Assembly (NCBI GenBank): GCA_963723165.1
Contig: CAVRPP010000013.1
Location: 1 to 64,000 of the forward strand
Direction of reading: 5' to 3'
Origin: UBA4744 sp963723165
GTDB lineage: Bacteria > Actinomycetota > Acidimicrobiia > Spongiisociales > UBA4744
DNA length: 64,000 nucleotides
Positions 17,457 to 27,172 of this stretch are shown one piece after another. The notes beneath the pieces were generated by a model. That model saw only the letters and a program-made list of their open reading frames with translations, did not search any database and was not told the DNA's origin. Made by a program: the position numbers and the translations under genes. The first letter of the stretch is position 1. Each line of letters begins with the position of its first letter.

Positions 17457-19175
17457 ATGCAGGGCAGGGCAACGCCGACCGGACTGGGCCCGGAACAACG
17501 GGCGCACGACCTCCAGCGAATGAAATCAGAGCCCTTCGATGTGGTCGTGATCGGGGCGGGAGTCACCGGAGCCGGCACGGCTCTTGATGCAGCCACCCGG
17601 GGCTTGTCCGTCGCTCTCGTCGAGCAGCGCGACTATTCATCGGGAACCTCGAGTCGCTCCTCCAAGCTGTTTCACGGCGGATTGCGATACCTGGAGCAAT
17701 TCAACTTCAAGCTGGTAATGGAGGCCCTCCACGAGCGCAACCTGATGCTCAACCTGCTCTGTCCTCACCTCGCATCACCAATCAGGTTCTTGTATCCGCT
17801 GCAGCATCCGGTGTGGGAGCGAGCCTATGTGGGGGCGGGCGTGGCCACCTACGACCTGCTTGCAGCCCTGGGCAACAATCCGTTGCCCGGTCACCGCCAT
17901 CTGAGCCGCAGCAAGGCACTCCGCATGTCTCCGGCCCTGCGGAAGGACACGCTGGTTGGGGCGATCGTCTATTCCGACGCGTTGGTCGACGATGCCCGCC
18001 ACACCATGATGGTTTCTCGCACCGCCTCGAAATACGGTGCGGCCATGGCTCCGAGCGTGCGGGCGGTCGGGTTCGAGCGTGAGGGCGATCGGGTGGTCGG
18101 GGTTCGGGTCAGTGACCTGGAATCAGGCGACGAGTTCGTGATCCAGGCAAAGCAAGTCGTCAACACGACGGGCGTGTGGACCGACCAGGTCCAGGAGAAA
18201 GCCGGACGCGGCCGGATTCACGTTCTGGCTTCCAAGGGTGTGCATCTGGTGGTTCCGCGGGATCGGATCCACTCGGACACCGGCATGATTCTCCGAACCG
18301 AGAAGAGCGTGCTCTTCGTGATCCCCTGGGGCCGCCACTGGATCATCGGCACCACCGACACGGAGTGGAATCTGGACCTCGCCCATCCGGCCGCCAGCCG
18401 GGCCGACATCGACTACCTCCTCGAACATGTCAACACCGTCTTGAAAGACCCCCTCCGACACGAAGACATCGAGGGGGTCTTCGCCGGCCTCCGTCCCCTT
18501 CTCCAGGGAGAATCCGATGCCACCAGCCGGTTGAGCAGAGAGCATGCCGTTTCCCAGGCCGTCCCGGGACTGATCTCCGTGGCAGGCGGCAAATACACCA
18601 CCTACCGGGTCATGGCCGAGGACGCCATCGACATGGTCGCGGCCAATCTCGACGGCAAGATACCGGCGGCCGTAACGGCCGATACGCCCCTTGTGGGGGC
18701 CGACGGCTATCGGGCCCTCTGGAATCAGCGCGACGAACTTGCGGCTGTATCTGGTCTGCACATCGCCCGGGTCGAGCATCTGCTGCGCAGATACGGGTCG
18801 TTGATCAGGGAGATCCTCGATCTGATCAGCGTCCGCCCGGAGCTCGGCAGGCCGTTGGTCGGGGCGGACGACTACCTGGCAGCCGAGATCAGCTACGCCG
18901 CTTCACATGAAGGCGCGCTGCATCTCGACGATGCCCTGACCCGTCGCACTCGAATCTCTATCGAGACGTGGGACCGGGGCGTAGCCGCGGCGGAACCCAC
19001 CGCCCGGTTGATGGGAGAGGTCCTCGGATGGAACGAGGAGACAGTCGCCAGGGAGATCGAGCATTACCTCGCCCGGGTCGCAGCCGAACGGGAGTCCCAG
19101 GAACAGATCGACGATCAGACCGCCGACGCCGCCCGGCTTGGTGCTCCCGACGTTCGCACCGGCCGTCGCGACTAA
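17457..19175 (+). CDS. glpD: Aerobic glycerol-3-phosphate dehydrogenase
   Basis: 572 residues. FAD-dependent membrane-associated enzyme oxidising sn-glycerol-3-phosphate to dihydroxyacetone phosphate and passing electrons to quinone. The FAD motif VIGAGVTGAG is at about 31-40; SSRSSKLFHGGLRYLEQFN is the diagnostic GlpD block; GTTDTEWN and AGGKYTTYRVMAEDA are further family motifs. The start at 17457 gives a 25-residue leader; ATG at 17520 (MKSEPFDVV) is a shorter alternative. Together with the glycerophosphodiesterase at 24.9 kb it suggests use of phospholipid-derived glycerol phosphate. Confidence 0.95.
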   Translation: MQGRATPTGLGPEQRAHDLQRMKSEPFDVVVIGAGVTGAGTALDAATRGLSVALVEQRDYSSGTSSRSSKLFHGGLRYLEQFNFKLVMEALHERNLMLNLLCPHLASPIRFLYPLQHPVWERAYVGAGVATYDLLAALGNNPLPGHRHLSRSKALRMSPALRKDTLVGAIVYSDALVDDARHTMMVSRTASKYGAAMAPSVRAVGFEREGDRVVGVRVSDLESGDEFVIQAKQVVNTTGVWTDQVQEKAGRGRIHVLASKGVHLVVPRDRIHSDTGMILRTEKSVLFVIPWGRHWIIGTTDTEWNLDLAHPAASRADIDYLLEHVNTVLKDPLRHEDIEGVFAGLRPLLQGESDATSRLSREHAVSQAVPGLISVAGGKYTTYRVMAEDAIDMVAANLDGKIPAAVTADTPLVGADGYRALWNQRDELAAVSGLHIARVEHLLRRYGSLIREILDLISVRPELGRPLVGADDYLAAEISYAASHEGALHLDDALTRRTRISIETWDRGVAAAEPTARLMGEVLGWNEETVAREIEHYLARVAAERESQEQIDDQTADAARLGAPDVRTGRRD

Positions 19176-19255
19176 TTGGAGCGGGCCGTCTCCGCAGACA
19201 ACCGGGTCCCGGCTCGATCAGTAGCCTCAGTTTGTCGCGATCAACGGAGGTAACG

Positions 19256-20913
19256 ATGTCCGGTCCTCGACCGGTCCGCGCCCGCGGGGGACCGAGCTGC
19301 ACACCAAGGGGTGGCTCCAGGAAGCCGCTCTGCGGTGTCTCATGAACAACCTCGATCCGGATGTTGCGGAAAACCCCGACGAGCTGGTCGTGTACGGCGG
19401 CCGCGGGAAAGCGGCGCGGTCATGGGAAGCCTTCGACGCCATCGTCAGGAGTCTCGAGACCCTGGAGAACGACGAGACTCTGCTCGTCCAATCGGGCAAG
19501 CCGGTGGGTGTGTTCCGGACACACGAGATGGCTCCCCGGGTGTTGATTGCCAACAGTTTGCTGGTTCCCGAGTGGGCCACCTGGGAACGATTCTGGGAGC
19601 TCGAAGCCGCGGGTCTGATCATGTATGGACAGATGACGGCCGGCTCGTGGATCTACATCGGCACCCAGGGGATCCTGCAGGGAACGTTCCAGACGTTTGC
19701 TGCGATTGCCGAGCAAGAATTCGGCGGAAGTCTGGCAGGCACCATCACGCTCACCGGCGGATTGGGTGGAATGGGCGGCGCCCAGCCTTTGGCCGTCACG
19801 ATGAACGACGGCGTGGCTCTGGTAGTCGAGGTTGATCCCACCCGGGTCCGGCGCCGGATCGAGACCGGGTATCTCGACGCAGAAGCGGCGACACTCGACG
19901 AGGCCATCGAACTGGCGCTCGCGGCCAAGCGGGACCGGAAGGCCCTCTCGGTCGGCGTTCAGGGCAACGCCGCCGACGTGTTCCCGGAGCTTCTCCGGCG
20001 CGGAGTGGAGATCGACATCGTCACCGATCAGACGTCCGCTCACGATCCCCTCAACGGATACGTCCCGCAGGGATACTCCGTGGAAACAGCCGCAGAGCTT
20101 CGCGGCAAGGATCCGCACCGATATGTCGAGGAGGCCCGTACTTCGATGGCGATTCATTGCCAGGCCATGGTCGGTTTCCTTCAGGCCGGCGCCGAAGTCT
20201 TCGACTATGGAAACAACCTGCGCGGAGAGGCCATCCTCGGCGGCTTTGAGGACGCCTTCGCGTATCCCGGGTTTATGCCCGCCTACCTCCGGCCGCTCAT
20301 GTGCGAAGGTATGGGACCGTTCCGATGGATGGCACTCTCGGGTGATCCGGCCGACATCGCCGCCACCGATCGGGCCATCATCGACCTGTTTCCCGACAAC
20401 CAGGGACTGCAGCGCTGGATGCGCTTGGCGGAGGAGCGTGTTCACTTCCAGGGCCTTCCGGCCCGGATCTGCTGGCTCGGGTACGGCGAGCGTGATCGGG
20501 CCGGGCTGGCCTTCAACGATCTCGTGCAATCCGGAAGAGTCTCGGCGCCCATCGTTATCGGCCGGGATCATCTCGACTCGGGTTCGGTGGCTTCGCCATA
20601 TCGAGAGACGGAAGCTATGGCCGATGGCTCGGATGCGATCGCCGACTGGCCGATCCTCAACGCGCTGCTCAACACAGCTTCGGGTGCGGCCTGGGTGGCC
20701 GTTCATCACGGTGGCGGGGTGGGGATAGGCAAGTCCATACATGCGGGTGCGCAGGTGGTCGCCGACGGGTCGGCTTCTGCCCGCCTTCGCCTTGAACGGG
20801 TGTTGACCAACGACCCGGGTACCGGCGTGATGCGCCACGCCGATGCGGGCTATGAGCGAGCCATAGATGTCGCCCGGGAGCGGGGCGTGCGCGTCCCGAT
20901 GCTCGAGACATGA
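19256..20913 (+). CDS. hutU: Urocanate hydratase, with a one-base frameshift near the N-terminus
   Basis: Urocanase hydrates urocanate to imidazolonepropionate using tightly bound NAD+. The frame from ATG 19342 gives 523 residues with GGLGGMGGAQPLA (NAD loop), GLPARICWLGYGERD (catalytic Cys) and VHHGGGVGIGKSIHAG. However, ATG 19256 has a strong ribosome site (GGAGG) and reads SGPRPVRA, and the next 16 residues typical of the family (GTELHTKGWLQEAALR) are encoded one frame over. Adding one C to the CCC run at about 19283 joins the two. I therefore place the start at 19256 and treat the break as a probable sequencing error or recent mutation. hutI overlaps the stop by 4 bases. Confidence 0.92.
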
Positions 20914-22184
20914 CCGACCCCCCAGACCTCATTCTGCGCGGAATCGGCGAGCTAGTCACGAACGATCCCGATCGGGTTGAAGCAGGACTGCTCGGCATCG
21001 TTGAGGAAGCCGCTGTGGCCATCAGTGGGGGCAGGGTGGTTTGGGCAGGTCGTCTGAAAGATCTGCCCGATGAGTATTTCGACCTGCCGGATCTCGACTG
21101 CGGCGGCCGCGCGGTACTACCCGGTTTTGTCGACTCCCATACCCATCTGGTTTTCGCCGGCGAACGGGGCGAAGAGTTCGAGCGCCGGTTGTCCGGCGAA
21201 TCGTACGAATCGATTCTGGCCGCAGGCGGTGGGATACAGTCCACGGTCGCAGCGACCCGCCGGGCAGTCCAGGAAAGCGCCGCAGCCGGTTTGATCCAGG
21301 ATGCCCGCCGGCGGGTTGAACAGATGCTGGCTTACGGAACCACCACTGTGGAAATCAAATCCGGCTACGGGCTCGACCTCCCGACCGAACTGCGGATGTT
21401 GGAAGCCGCCAGCGCACTCGGGAAGTTAGTTCCCATCGATACCGTGAGCACCGTGCTCGGCGCCCACGTAGTCCCTCCGGAATTCGCCGGCGACCGGGAG
21501 GGCTACCTTCGCCTGGTGGTCGATGAGATGTTGCCTTTGCTGGCGCCGCTGGCCCGGTACTGCGATGTTTTTTGTGACCGCGGGGCTTTCACTGTGGCAG
21601 AAGCACGCCAGATCCTCGAGGCCGGCACTCAATACGGATTGAAGCCGAGAATCCATGCCGAGCAGCTTGCGGCAACCGGCGGCGCCCTCCTCGCCGCCGA
21701 GGTCGGAGCCGTGTCGGCCGATCACCTCGATCACATCGACGCCCGGGGTGTGGCCGCCTTGGCGGCCGCCGGTACCGTGGCCACGCTGTTGCCGGCCGCT
21801 TCCTTCTCGATGCGGGCAGCGCAGGCTCCGGCCCGGCTCTTGTGGGACTCCGGGGTCACTGTCGCAATCGCAACGGACTGCAATCCGGGTACCTCATATG
21901 TGGAGAGCATGCAGTTCGTCGTAGCGGTGGCGACTCTGGACATGGGCCTCTCGCCTGCCGAGGCGGTCTGGGCGGCTACTCGTGGTGGGGCGGTCGGATT
22001 GGAGGAACCCCACAAAGGGTGGATCGGAGCCGGGACTGTTGGAGATCTCGTGATCCTCGATGCACCGTCATATGTCCACATCCCCTACCGGCCGGGATCA
22101 AACCTTGTCTGGAAGGTCGTCAAGGACGGGGTGGTGGTGGTCGGTGGAAGCGAATCGGGACAGTCCGCAGAGCCAACGGACTAG
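20910..22184 (+). CDS. hutI: Imidazolonepropionase
   Basis: 424 residues of the amidohydrolase superfamily; hydrolyses imidazolone-5-propionate to N-formimino-L-glutamate, the third histidine-degradation step. The metal ligands HTH are at 77-79 in DSHTHLVFAGERGEEFERR; further blocks are TTVEIKSGYGL, IHAEQL with the second His, SADHLDHI and TDCNPGT with the late Asp. The ATG overlaps the hutU stop (ATGA), so the two are translationally coupled. hutG/hutF for the last step is not in the window. Confidence 0.96.
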   Translation: MTDPPDLILRGIGELVTNDPDRVEAGLLGIVEEAAVAISGGRVVWAGRLKDLPDEYFDLPDLDCGGRAVLPGFVDSHTHLVFAGERGEEFERRLSGESYESILAAGGGIQSTVAATRRAVQESAAAGLIQDARRRVEQMLAYGTTTVEIKSGYGLDLPTELRMLEAASALGKLVPIDTVSTVLGAHVVPPEFAGDREGYLRLVVDEMLPLLAPLARYCDVFCDRGAFTVAEARQILEAGTQYGLKPRIHAEQLAATGGALLAAEVGAVSADHLDHIDARGVAALAAAGTVATLLPAASFSMRAAQAPARLLWDSGVTVAIATDCNPGTSYVESMQFVVAVATLDMGLSPAEAVWAATRGGAVGLEEPHKGWIGAGTVGDLVILDAPSYVHIPYRPGSNLVWKVVKDGVVVVGGSESGQSAEPTD

Positions 22185-22202
22185 GGCGGGAACCCGGCTG
22201 CT

Positions 22203-23885
22203 TCAGTCGCCGGCCCGGAGGACTTCGAGGAACGCCAGGCCGTACGATTCCAGCTTCTTGGGGCCGACCCCGCTGATGTCCAGCAGTTCTGCTTCGTCTT
22301 GGGGCCGGGTGGCTGCCATGGCGATCAACGTTGCGTCGCTGAAAACGACATACGCCGGCACTCCTTTGGCATCGGCCAACCGTCGCCGCAATGCCTTGAG
22401 GTCCTCGAACAGCGGCGAGGGCATGGTCGCCGGAATCACCGGAGTGGACGCCGTCGCAGCCGCAGTCTTTCGTGATCGGGGCGATAGTCCGGCGAGCAGA
22501 TCAACGCCTGTGCAGTAATCGCATGATGTTTCGCAGCGATTCATCGTTTCGCCGAAGTAGCGGGCAATCGTCTGATGGCGGCAGGCGACTCCTTCAGCCC
22601 AGGCGTACATCGAGCGGATTTGGCGCCGGTGCGAGTCACCGATTTCTCCGCTCCCCATCATCCGTTCCAGGTTCAACACGTCCGCCCACGAATAGAAGAG
22701 GATGCAGTCGCTATCGACGCCATCGCGTCCTGCCCGTCCGATTTCCTGGTAGTACCCCTCGATCGATTTCGGCATATCACGGTGGATGACGTATCGAACA
22801 TTCGATTTGTCGATGCCCATCCCGAAAGCCACGGTGGCGCACACCACGTCGATGTCGTCGCGGATGAAAGCGTCCTGAGTGACCGTGCGGTCCTCCGAGC
22901 TCAGACCGGCGTGATACGGGAGGGCACGGATCCCCAGCCTGGTGAGGTACTCGGCTGTTGACTCGGCGGCCGCTCTTGAGAGGGTGTACACGATCCCGCT
23001 CTCCCCGCGCCGGGCCAGGCACAGCTTCCCGATCGACTCACGCACCTTGATCCGGCGACCGTCGTGGTCACCCTTCTTGAAGGCGTGGATATTTAGGTTG
23101 GACCGGAAGAAGGATCCACGGAACTGGACGGGGTCAGAGAGTCCCAGCTGATCCTCGATATCGCGCGTAACGGTTGAAGTTGCCGTTGCGGTCAACGCCA
23201 GCACCGGCACTCCGAACCTGGCTTTGAGCCCCGCCAGTTTGCGGTAGGCGGGGCGGAAGTCGTGACCCCATTGGGATATGCAGTGGGCTTCATCAACGGC
23301 GATGAGGCTCAGGTCCATGTCGGTCAGAGCCGTCCCGACGGAGGCTTCGAGGCCTTCTGGGGCGGCGTAGACCAGCTGGTACTCGCCGTTCCGCATGCGG
23401 GTCGTGCGGTTCGTCCGTTCGGAAGAACTCAAGCTCGAATTCAGGAACGTAGCTTGCATTCCCAGCTCATGGAGGGCATCTACCTGGTCTTTCATGAGTG
23501 CGATCAGGGGTGAGATCACCAGCGAAGTCCCTCCCAGGACCAGAGCGGCCAGCTGATAGGTGAGTGACTTTCCTGCGCCGGTCGGCATGATCCCGATGCA
23601 GTCCTTGCCGGAGATGGCCGCTTCGATGATCTCACGCTGGCCGGGCCGGAATGACGAGTAGCCAAATGTGTTCTTCAGCAGCTCGTCGACCTCGCCGAGC
23701 TGAGCATCGTTCACGGCCCCAGCATGCGCAACCAGGGCTGCGACGACCTCCGGTGTGAATGCGCCGCCATCGTGGCGCCACCGATGGCGCAAGTGCGCGA
23801 GGAGGTCGGCTGCCGCTTTGACCCGGCCCCGGCTGAGCAAAACGTCGAGCTGTTCGATCTGTTCGGTGACGGGTGGTTCGGACAT
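22203..23885 (-). CDS. recQ: RecQ-type ATP-dependent DNA helicase
   Basis: 560 residues. An unusual N-terminal helical stretch of about 65 residues precedes the RecQ core: motif 0 FRPGQREII, Walker A PTGAGKS at 101-107, DEAH box VDEAHCISQWGHDFRP, motif VI GRAGRDG. A Cys cluster (ACRHQ, then CETSCDYC) is the RecQ zinc subdomain. An HRDC domain occupies the last 75 residues (LFEDLKALRRRLAD to ISGVGPKKLESYGLAFL). The distance between zinc cluster and HRDC leaves no room for a full RQC winged helix, so this is a short RecQ. It unwinds 3'-5' in recombination repair. Convergent with hutI. Confidence 0.92.
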   Translation of the reverse strand: MSEPPVTEQIEQLDVLLSRGRVKAAADLLAHLRHRWRHDGGAFTPEVVAALVAHAGAVNDAQLGEVDELLKNTFGYSSFRPGQREIIEAAISGKDCIGIMPTGAGKSLTYQLAALVLGGTSLVISPLIALMKDQVDALHELGMQATFLNSSLSSSERTNRTTRMRNGEYQLVYAAPEGLEASVGTALTDMDLSLIAVDEAHCISQWGHDFRPAYRKLAGLKARFGVPVLALTATATSTVTRDIEDQLGLSDPVQFRGSFFRSNLNIHAFKKGDHDGRRIKVRESIGKLCLARRGESGIVYTLSRAAAESTAEYLTRLGIRALPYHAGLSSEDRTVTQDAFIRDDIDVVCATVAFGMGIDKSNVRYVIHRDMPKSIEGYYQEIGRAGRDGVDSDCILFYSWADVLNLERMMGSGEIGDSHRRQIRSMYAWAEGVACRHQTIARYFGETMNRCETSCDYCTGVDLLAGLSPRSRKTAAATASTPVIPATMPSPLFEDLKALRRRLADAKGVPAYVVFSDATLIAMAATRPQDEAELLDISGVGPKKLESYGLAFLEVLRAGD

Positions 23886-23957
23886 GCAAAATCACGGTAA
23901 CGCGTTGGTGTGACTTGGCGGGCGGGCACCTGAACGCTCCGTTGCGTTGCGATTTGG

Positions 23958-24800
23958 TTATCCGGCTGCCACGAGAGCGATGCCGACGATGGCGAGCGCC
24001 ACGCCGCCCGCCTGAGATCGGCTGAGGCGCTCACGCAGGACCACCCTGGCCAACAACACCGTTGCAGCCGGATACAGCGAGGACAGAACTGCGACGATCG
24101 TCAGCAAGCCGCCCCGGGTCGCATAGAGAAATAGCGCGTTGGCGATGATGTCCAGCAGGCCCGCTCCCAGGATCAATGAGTTCGTCTCCGCCCGGATTGA
24201 GACGGTTCCAGGAAGAGCAGCCAGGATCACCCAGAGAAGGGCCAGTGACGCAAAGCGGGCTCCAACGAGAGGCCATACCCCGCTGTCGGGCGCCGTGTTC
24301 GACAGGAAAATGAAGAAGGCTCCGAAACCGACGCCGGCGGCAAGTGCTTCCGGGATGCCCTTGGAACCCGCCCACCTGCCGCCAGGGTCTTCTTCTGAAG
24401 CTCGAGGTGCCCTGCTGACGATGAAAATCGCTACAAGGGCGATGACAACTCCCAACGAGGCCAGGGATGAGGGCCGATCGCCTGCGAGCAAACCGAAGAC
24501 GGCGGGAACGATGGCTCCTACCCCGGCCGTGATGGGGGCAACAACCCCCATGCGGGCTCGCGCCAGGCCGCGATAGAGGCCGACCAGACCTGCGCCACCA
24601 CTCATCCCGGCCGCCGCCCCCCACAGAAAGTCGGCCATGGTGTAGGTATCGGGTGGGAAGGCCGGGACGAGGAGGACGATCAAGGCCAGGCCGTAGAGCT
24701 GGCTGACCGCCACCACCCGGAGGGGACTCGAGCGCCGGGCGGCGAGCCCCCCGAGGAAGTCGCCGCCGCCGAAGGAAGCGGCGGATAGGACGGCCAACAC
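23958..24800 (-). CDS. EamA/DMT-family transporter
   Basis: About 280 residues with ten hydrophobic segments in two repeats of five, the drug/metabolite transporter layout; LSNVLAVLSAASFGGGDFLGG opens the first repeat and LILGAGLLDIIANALFLYAT lies in the second, ending with a typical SRSQAGGVALAIVGIALVAAG. Substrate unknown. The open frame extends to 24977, but that extension is hydrophilic and overlaps the divergent diesterase, so I choose GTG 24800 (reads VLAVLSAAS); the true start could be a few codons upstream. Confidence 0.8.
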   Translation of the reverse strand: MLAVLSAASFGGGDFLGGLAARRSSPLRVVAVSQLYGLALIVLLVPAFPPDTYTMADFLWGAAAGMSGGAGLVGLYRGLARARMGVVAPITAGVGAIVPAVFGLLAGDRPSSLASLGVVIALVAIFIVSRAPRASEEDPGGRWAGSKGIPEALAAGVGFGAFFIFLSNTAPDSGVWPLVGARFASLALLWVILAALPGTVSIRAETNSLILGAGLLDIIANALFLYATRGGLLTIVAVLSSLYPAATVLLARVVLRERLSRSQAGGVALAIVGIALVAAG

Positions 24801-24894
24801 GTTGGACAGGAGGAGCCTTCCGAGCGGTGCGAGGAGACTAGTGCCACGCCTCACCCCGGTCCGCAACCCACCCCGGTCAATAGACTCAACTTCG

Positions 24895-25704
24895 ATGAAG
24901 CGAGTCGACCCCTTTTCTGCCGAACACCCGATTGCGTTTGCCCATCGGGGCGGCCGGTTGCGGTGGCCGGAGAACACACTCCTGGCTTTTCGGAATTCGG
25001 CCGAGCTCGGCTACAAGTATTTCGAAACCGATCTGCACCTATCGGCAGACGGAGTCCTCATGGTCTTTCATGACGACACCCTCGACCGGACGACCGACGG
25101 CTCGGGTCCAATCAACGACTACACGGCCGCCGAGTTGAAGCGTTTCGATGCCGCTTTTCGTTTTGGTTCAAGTCGCGGGTGGCCGTATCGCGACCAGGGC
25201 ATCACCGTCCCGACGCTCGAAGAACTCGTCACCGCTTTGCCGGAAGCGTCTTTCACGCTGGAGCTGAAGCAACCCGGGTTGGAGGCTCCGCTGGTGGAGT
25301 TCATCGATAAACACAACTTGCGGGATCGGGTGATGGTCGGCGGGTACGAAGATGCCTGGTTGAAGGAAGTCCGCCGCCACTCCGGCGGCCGCGTCCCCAC
25401 GTCGAGCCCTCGGCACGAAACCCTGCTGTTCTGGTTGTTCAGCCGGGTCGGGATCGGGTTCCCCATCAAAGCAGACGCACTGCAGGTACCGGTCACGCAC
25501 AACAAACTCACGGTCGTCGACCGCCGGTTCGTCCGGGCTGCGCACCAGGCCGGCAAACAGGTGCACGTGTGGACGATCAACAAGGCGCCCGAGATGCACC
25601 GCTTGCTCGATCTCGGCGTTGATGGGCTTATGAGTGATGTGCCCGATGTCCTGCTCGAGGTCATGGCCGATCGAAGGGCAGGTGGCCCGCATCATTCGGC
25701 TTGA
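24895..25704 (+). CDS. Glycerophosphodiester phosphodiesterase
   Basis: 269 residues of the GDPD TIM-barrel family; cleaves glycerophosphodiesters to sn-glycerol-3-phosphate and an alcohol. Catalytic and metal residues are seen in FAHRGGRLRWPENTLLAF (His-Arg, then Glu) and FETDLHLSADGVLMVFHDD (Glu-x-Asp and the second His). A second Glu/Lys pair lies in FTLELKQPG and the C-terminus has HVWTINKAPEMHRLLDLGVDG. No signal peptide, so cytoplasmic. The start ATG 24895 lacks a ribosome site but has TAGACT at 24881-24886, pointing to a leaderless mRNA. Product feeds glpD. Confidence 0.92.
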   Translation: MKRVDPFSAEHPIAFAHRGGRLRWPENTLLAFRNSAELGYKYFETDLHLSADGVLMVFHDDTLDRTTDGSGPINDYTAAELKRFDAAFRFGSSRGWPYRDQGITVPTLEELVTALPEASFTLELKQPGLEAPLVEFIDKHNLRDRVMVGGYEDAWLKEVRRHSGGRVPTSSPRHETLLFWLFSRVGIGFPIKADALQVPVTHNKLTVVDRRFVRAAHQAGKQVHVWTINKAPEMHRLLDLGVDGLMSDVPDVLLEVMADRRAGGPHHSA

Positions 25705-25773
25705 GACTCCCGCAGACATGACCCCGAACAGCCGTCGCGCAGCCCGGCCGGGGCAGACGCGACGGAGTCCAAC

Positions 25774-26010
25774 ATGACGACCCGTCCGGTACAACCGATG
25801 CCGGACGATGTCCGGGAGGAACTCGAAGAGCAAGGTCTGATGGCAGCCTATGAGGAGCGACCGTTCTACCAGCGCAACGACTACCTCGCATGGATCGGCC
25901 GCGCCAAGCGACTCGAAACCCGCGAGAAACGACTCCAGCAGATGCTCGAGGAGCTCGATCGCGGAGGCGTCTACATGGGGATGGATCACCCGCCCAGCAG
26001 AAAGCGGTGA
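25774..26010 (+). CDS. Short YdeI/OmpD-associated family protein
   Basis: 78 residues resembling only the C-terminal module of YdeI/OmpD-associated (bacteriocin-protection-like) proteins: RPFYQRNDYLAWIGRAKRLE followed by TREKRLQQMLEELDRGGVYMG. Full YdeI proteins are near 190 residues and start with a DUF1801-like part that is missing here. The N-terminus (VQPMPDDVREELEEQGLMAAYE) aligns naturally with the linker, so this may be a normal short member rather than a truncation. Role unknown. Confidence 0.75.
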   Translation: MTTRPVQPMPDDVREELEEQGLMAAYEERPFYQRNDYLAWIGRAKRLETREKRLQQMLEELDRGGVYMGMDHPPSRKR

Positions 26011-26073
26011 AAGCGTCCCGGCTGCGGATAGGTGCGCCCGGGGAGCTGGTTGGTGACCAGAGACATTGGATGC

Positions 26074-26679
26074 TCACCTCAGAATCGGGAGATACCCCGG
26101 GCGCCGGGTCTCGAAATCGGCGATCTCGGCGTCGTGCTGAAGAGTGATTTCGATGTCATCGAGGCCGTGCAGGAGACGATGCTTGGTGTACGGATCAATC
26201 TCAAACCTGGCGGAGAAACCTTCGGCGGTGACCGTTTGCTCGGTCAGATCGATTTCAACTTCTGCTCCGGGTCGTTCCTGGGCGAGTTCGGTCAGCCAGA
26301 TGACCTCTTTGGGCGAGAGCTCGACCGGCAGCAACCCGATCTTGGTGCAGTTCGTTTTGAAGATATCTGCGAACGAGGGGGCAACGATCGCCCGGAACCC
26401 CCAGTCCTGCAGACCCCAGGGGGCATGTTCTCGCGATGACCCGCTGCCGAAGTTGCGGCCGGTGACCAGGATGCCTGCACCCCGGTACTCCGGTTTGTTG
26501 AGTACGAAGTTGGGATCGAGTTCGCCGTTCGGGGTTCGGCTCCAGTCGTAGAAGAGGAACTCGCCGTATCCCGTGCGCTCCACTCGTTTGAGGAACTGCT
26601 TTGGCATGATCTGGTCGGTGTCGACATCGGCGCGGGGTAGCGGGGCCAGCGTTGCCCTGATGGTCTCAACGGCCTTCAT
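26074..26679 (-). CDS. leuD: 3-isopropylmalate dehydratase small subunit
   Basis: 201 residues, normal length. With LeuC it isomerises 2-isopropylmalate to 3-isopropylmalate in leucine synthesis. Family blocks: DTDQIMPKQFLK near the start, GAGILVTGRNFGSGSSREHAPWGL, and FRAIVAPSFADIFKTNCTK. ATG 26679 overlaps the end of the PPOX gene by 14 bases, making leuC-PPOX-leuD one translationally coupled unit. Confidence 0.95.
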   Translation of the reverse strand: MKAVETIRATLAPLPRADVDTDQIMPKQFLKRVERTGYGEFLFYDWSRTPNGELDPNFVLNKPEYRGAGILVTGRNFGSGSSREHAPWGLQDWGFRAIVAPSFADIFKTNCTKIGLLPVELSPKEVIWLTELAQERPGAEVEIDLTEQTVTAEGFSARFEIDPYTKHRLLHGLDDIEITLQHDAEIADFETRRPGYLPILR

Positions 26680-27172
26680 CAGATCCTCCCAAGTTGAACT
26701 GGGTCGGGGTTGACGCGAACGCTTCGACCGTATCGGTGCGCCAGGCCAGCACCCGGGAAGGGGAGATGCGGGTGAAGCGCGATCCGGCCGGGCGATAGGG
26801 GTACTTGGCGTCGTAGGCGTCGGCGACGGCCTGCTGGAGATCGGCGGTCAGGTCCACCGGCGTAGCGATCCCGCGCACCATCACCTGGGTGCCGCCGTGA
26901 TCGACTCCCAGATGAACCCGGCCGTCGCTTACGGCCAGGTTGCGGGCCCAGCGGGTGTCGTCGCCGCCTTCTATGTAGGCGGCTTCATTCACCCAGGCGC
27001 CCCAAATCGGGATGAGGTGCGGTCCGCCGTGTGGCGTAACGGTAGAAACCCAGAACAGTGGCGCATTCTCCAGCGTGGCGGTGACGTTCGACCAATCGAG
27101 CATGCCCTCGTCGTCTTGGGCGATGCCGTACGAACGGGGTATGTGAGGCCGGCGGCGAGTGACCGTGCTCAC
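26666..27172 (-). CDS. Pyridoxamine 5'-phosphate oxidase-family (split-barrel flavin/F420) protein
   Basis: 168 residues from GTG 27172, whose first bases overlap the leuC stop (GTGA). The split-barrel core is visible in LFWVSTVTPHGGPHLIPIWGAWV, then WARNLAVSDGRVHLGVDHGG and VMVRGIATPV. Actinobacterial members bind FMN or F420, but the cofactor cannot be fixed here. It is inserted between leuC and leuD with overlaps at both ends, so it is co-expressed with leucine biosynthesis; whether it has a part in that pathway is unknown. Confidence 0.85.
   Translation of the reverse strand: MSTVTRRRPHIPRSYGIAQDDEGMLDWSNVTATLENAPLFWVSTVTPHGGPHLIPIWGAWVNEAAYIEGGDDTRWARNLAVSDGRVHLGVDHGGTQVMVRGIATPVDLTADLQQAVADAYDAKYPYRPAGSRFTRISPSRVLAWRTDTVEAFASTPTQFNLGGSDEGR

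Noticed and set aside
19420..20838. 472-residue frame antisense to hutU
   Set aside because: hutU is unambiguous; antisense frame has no domain.
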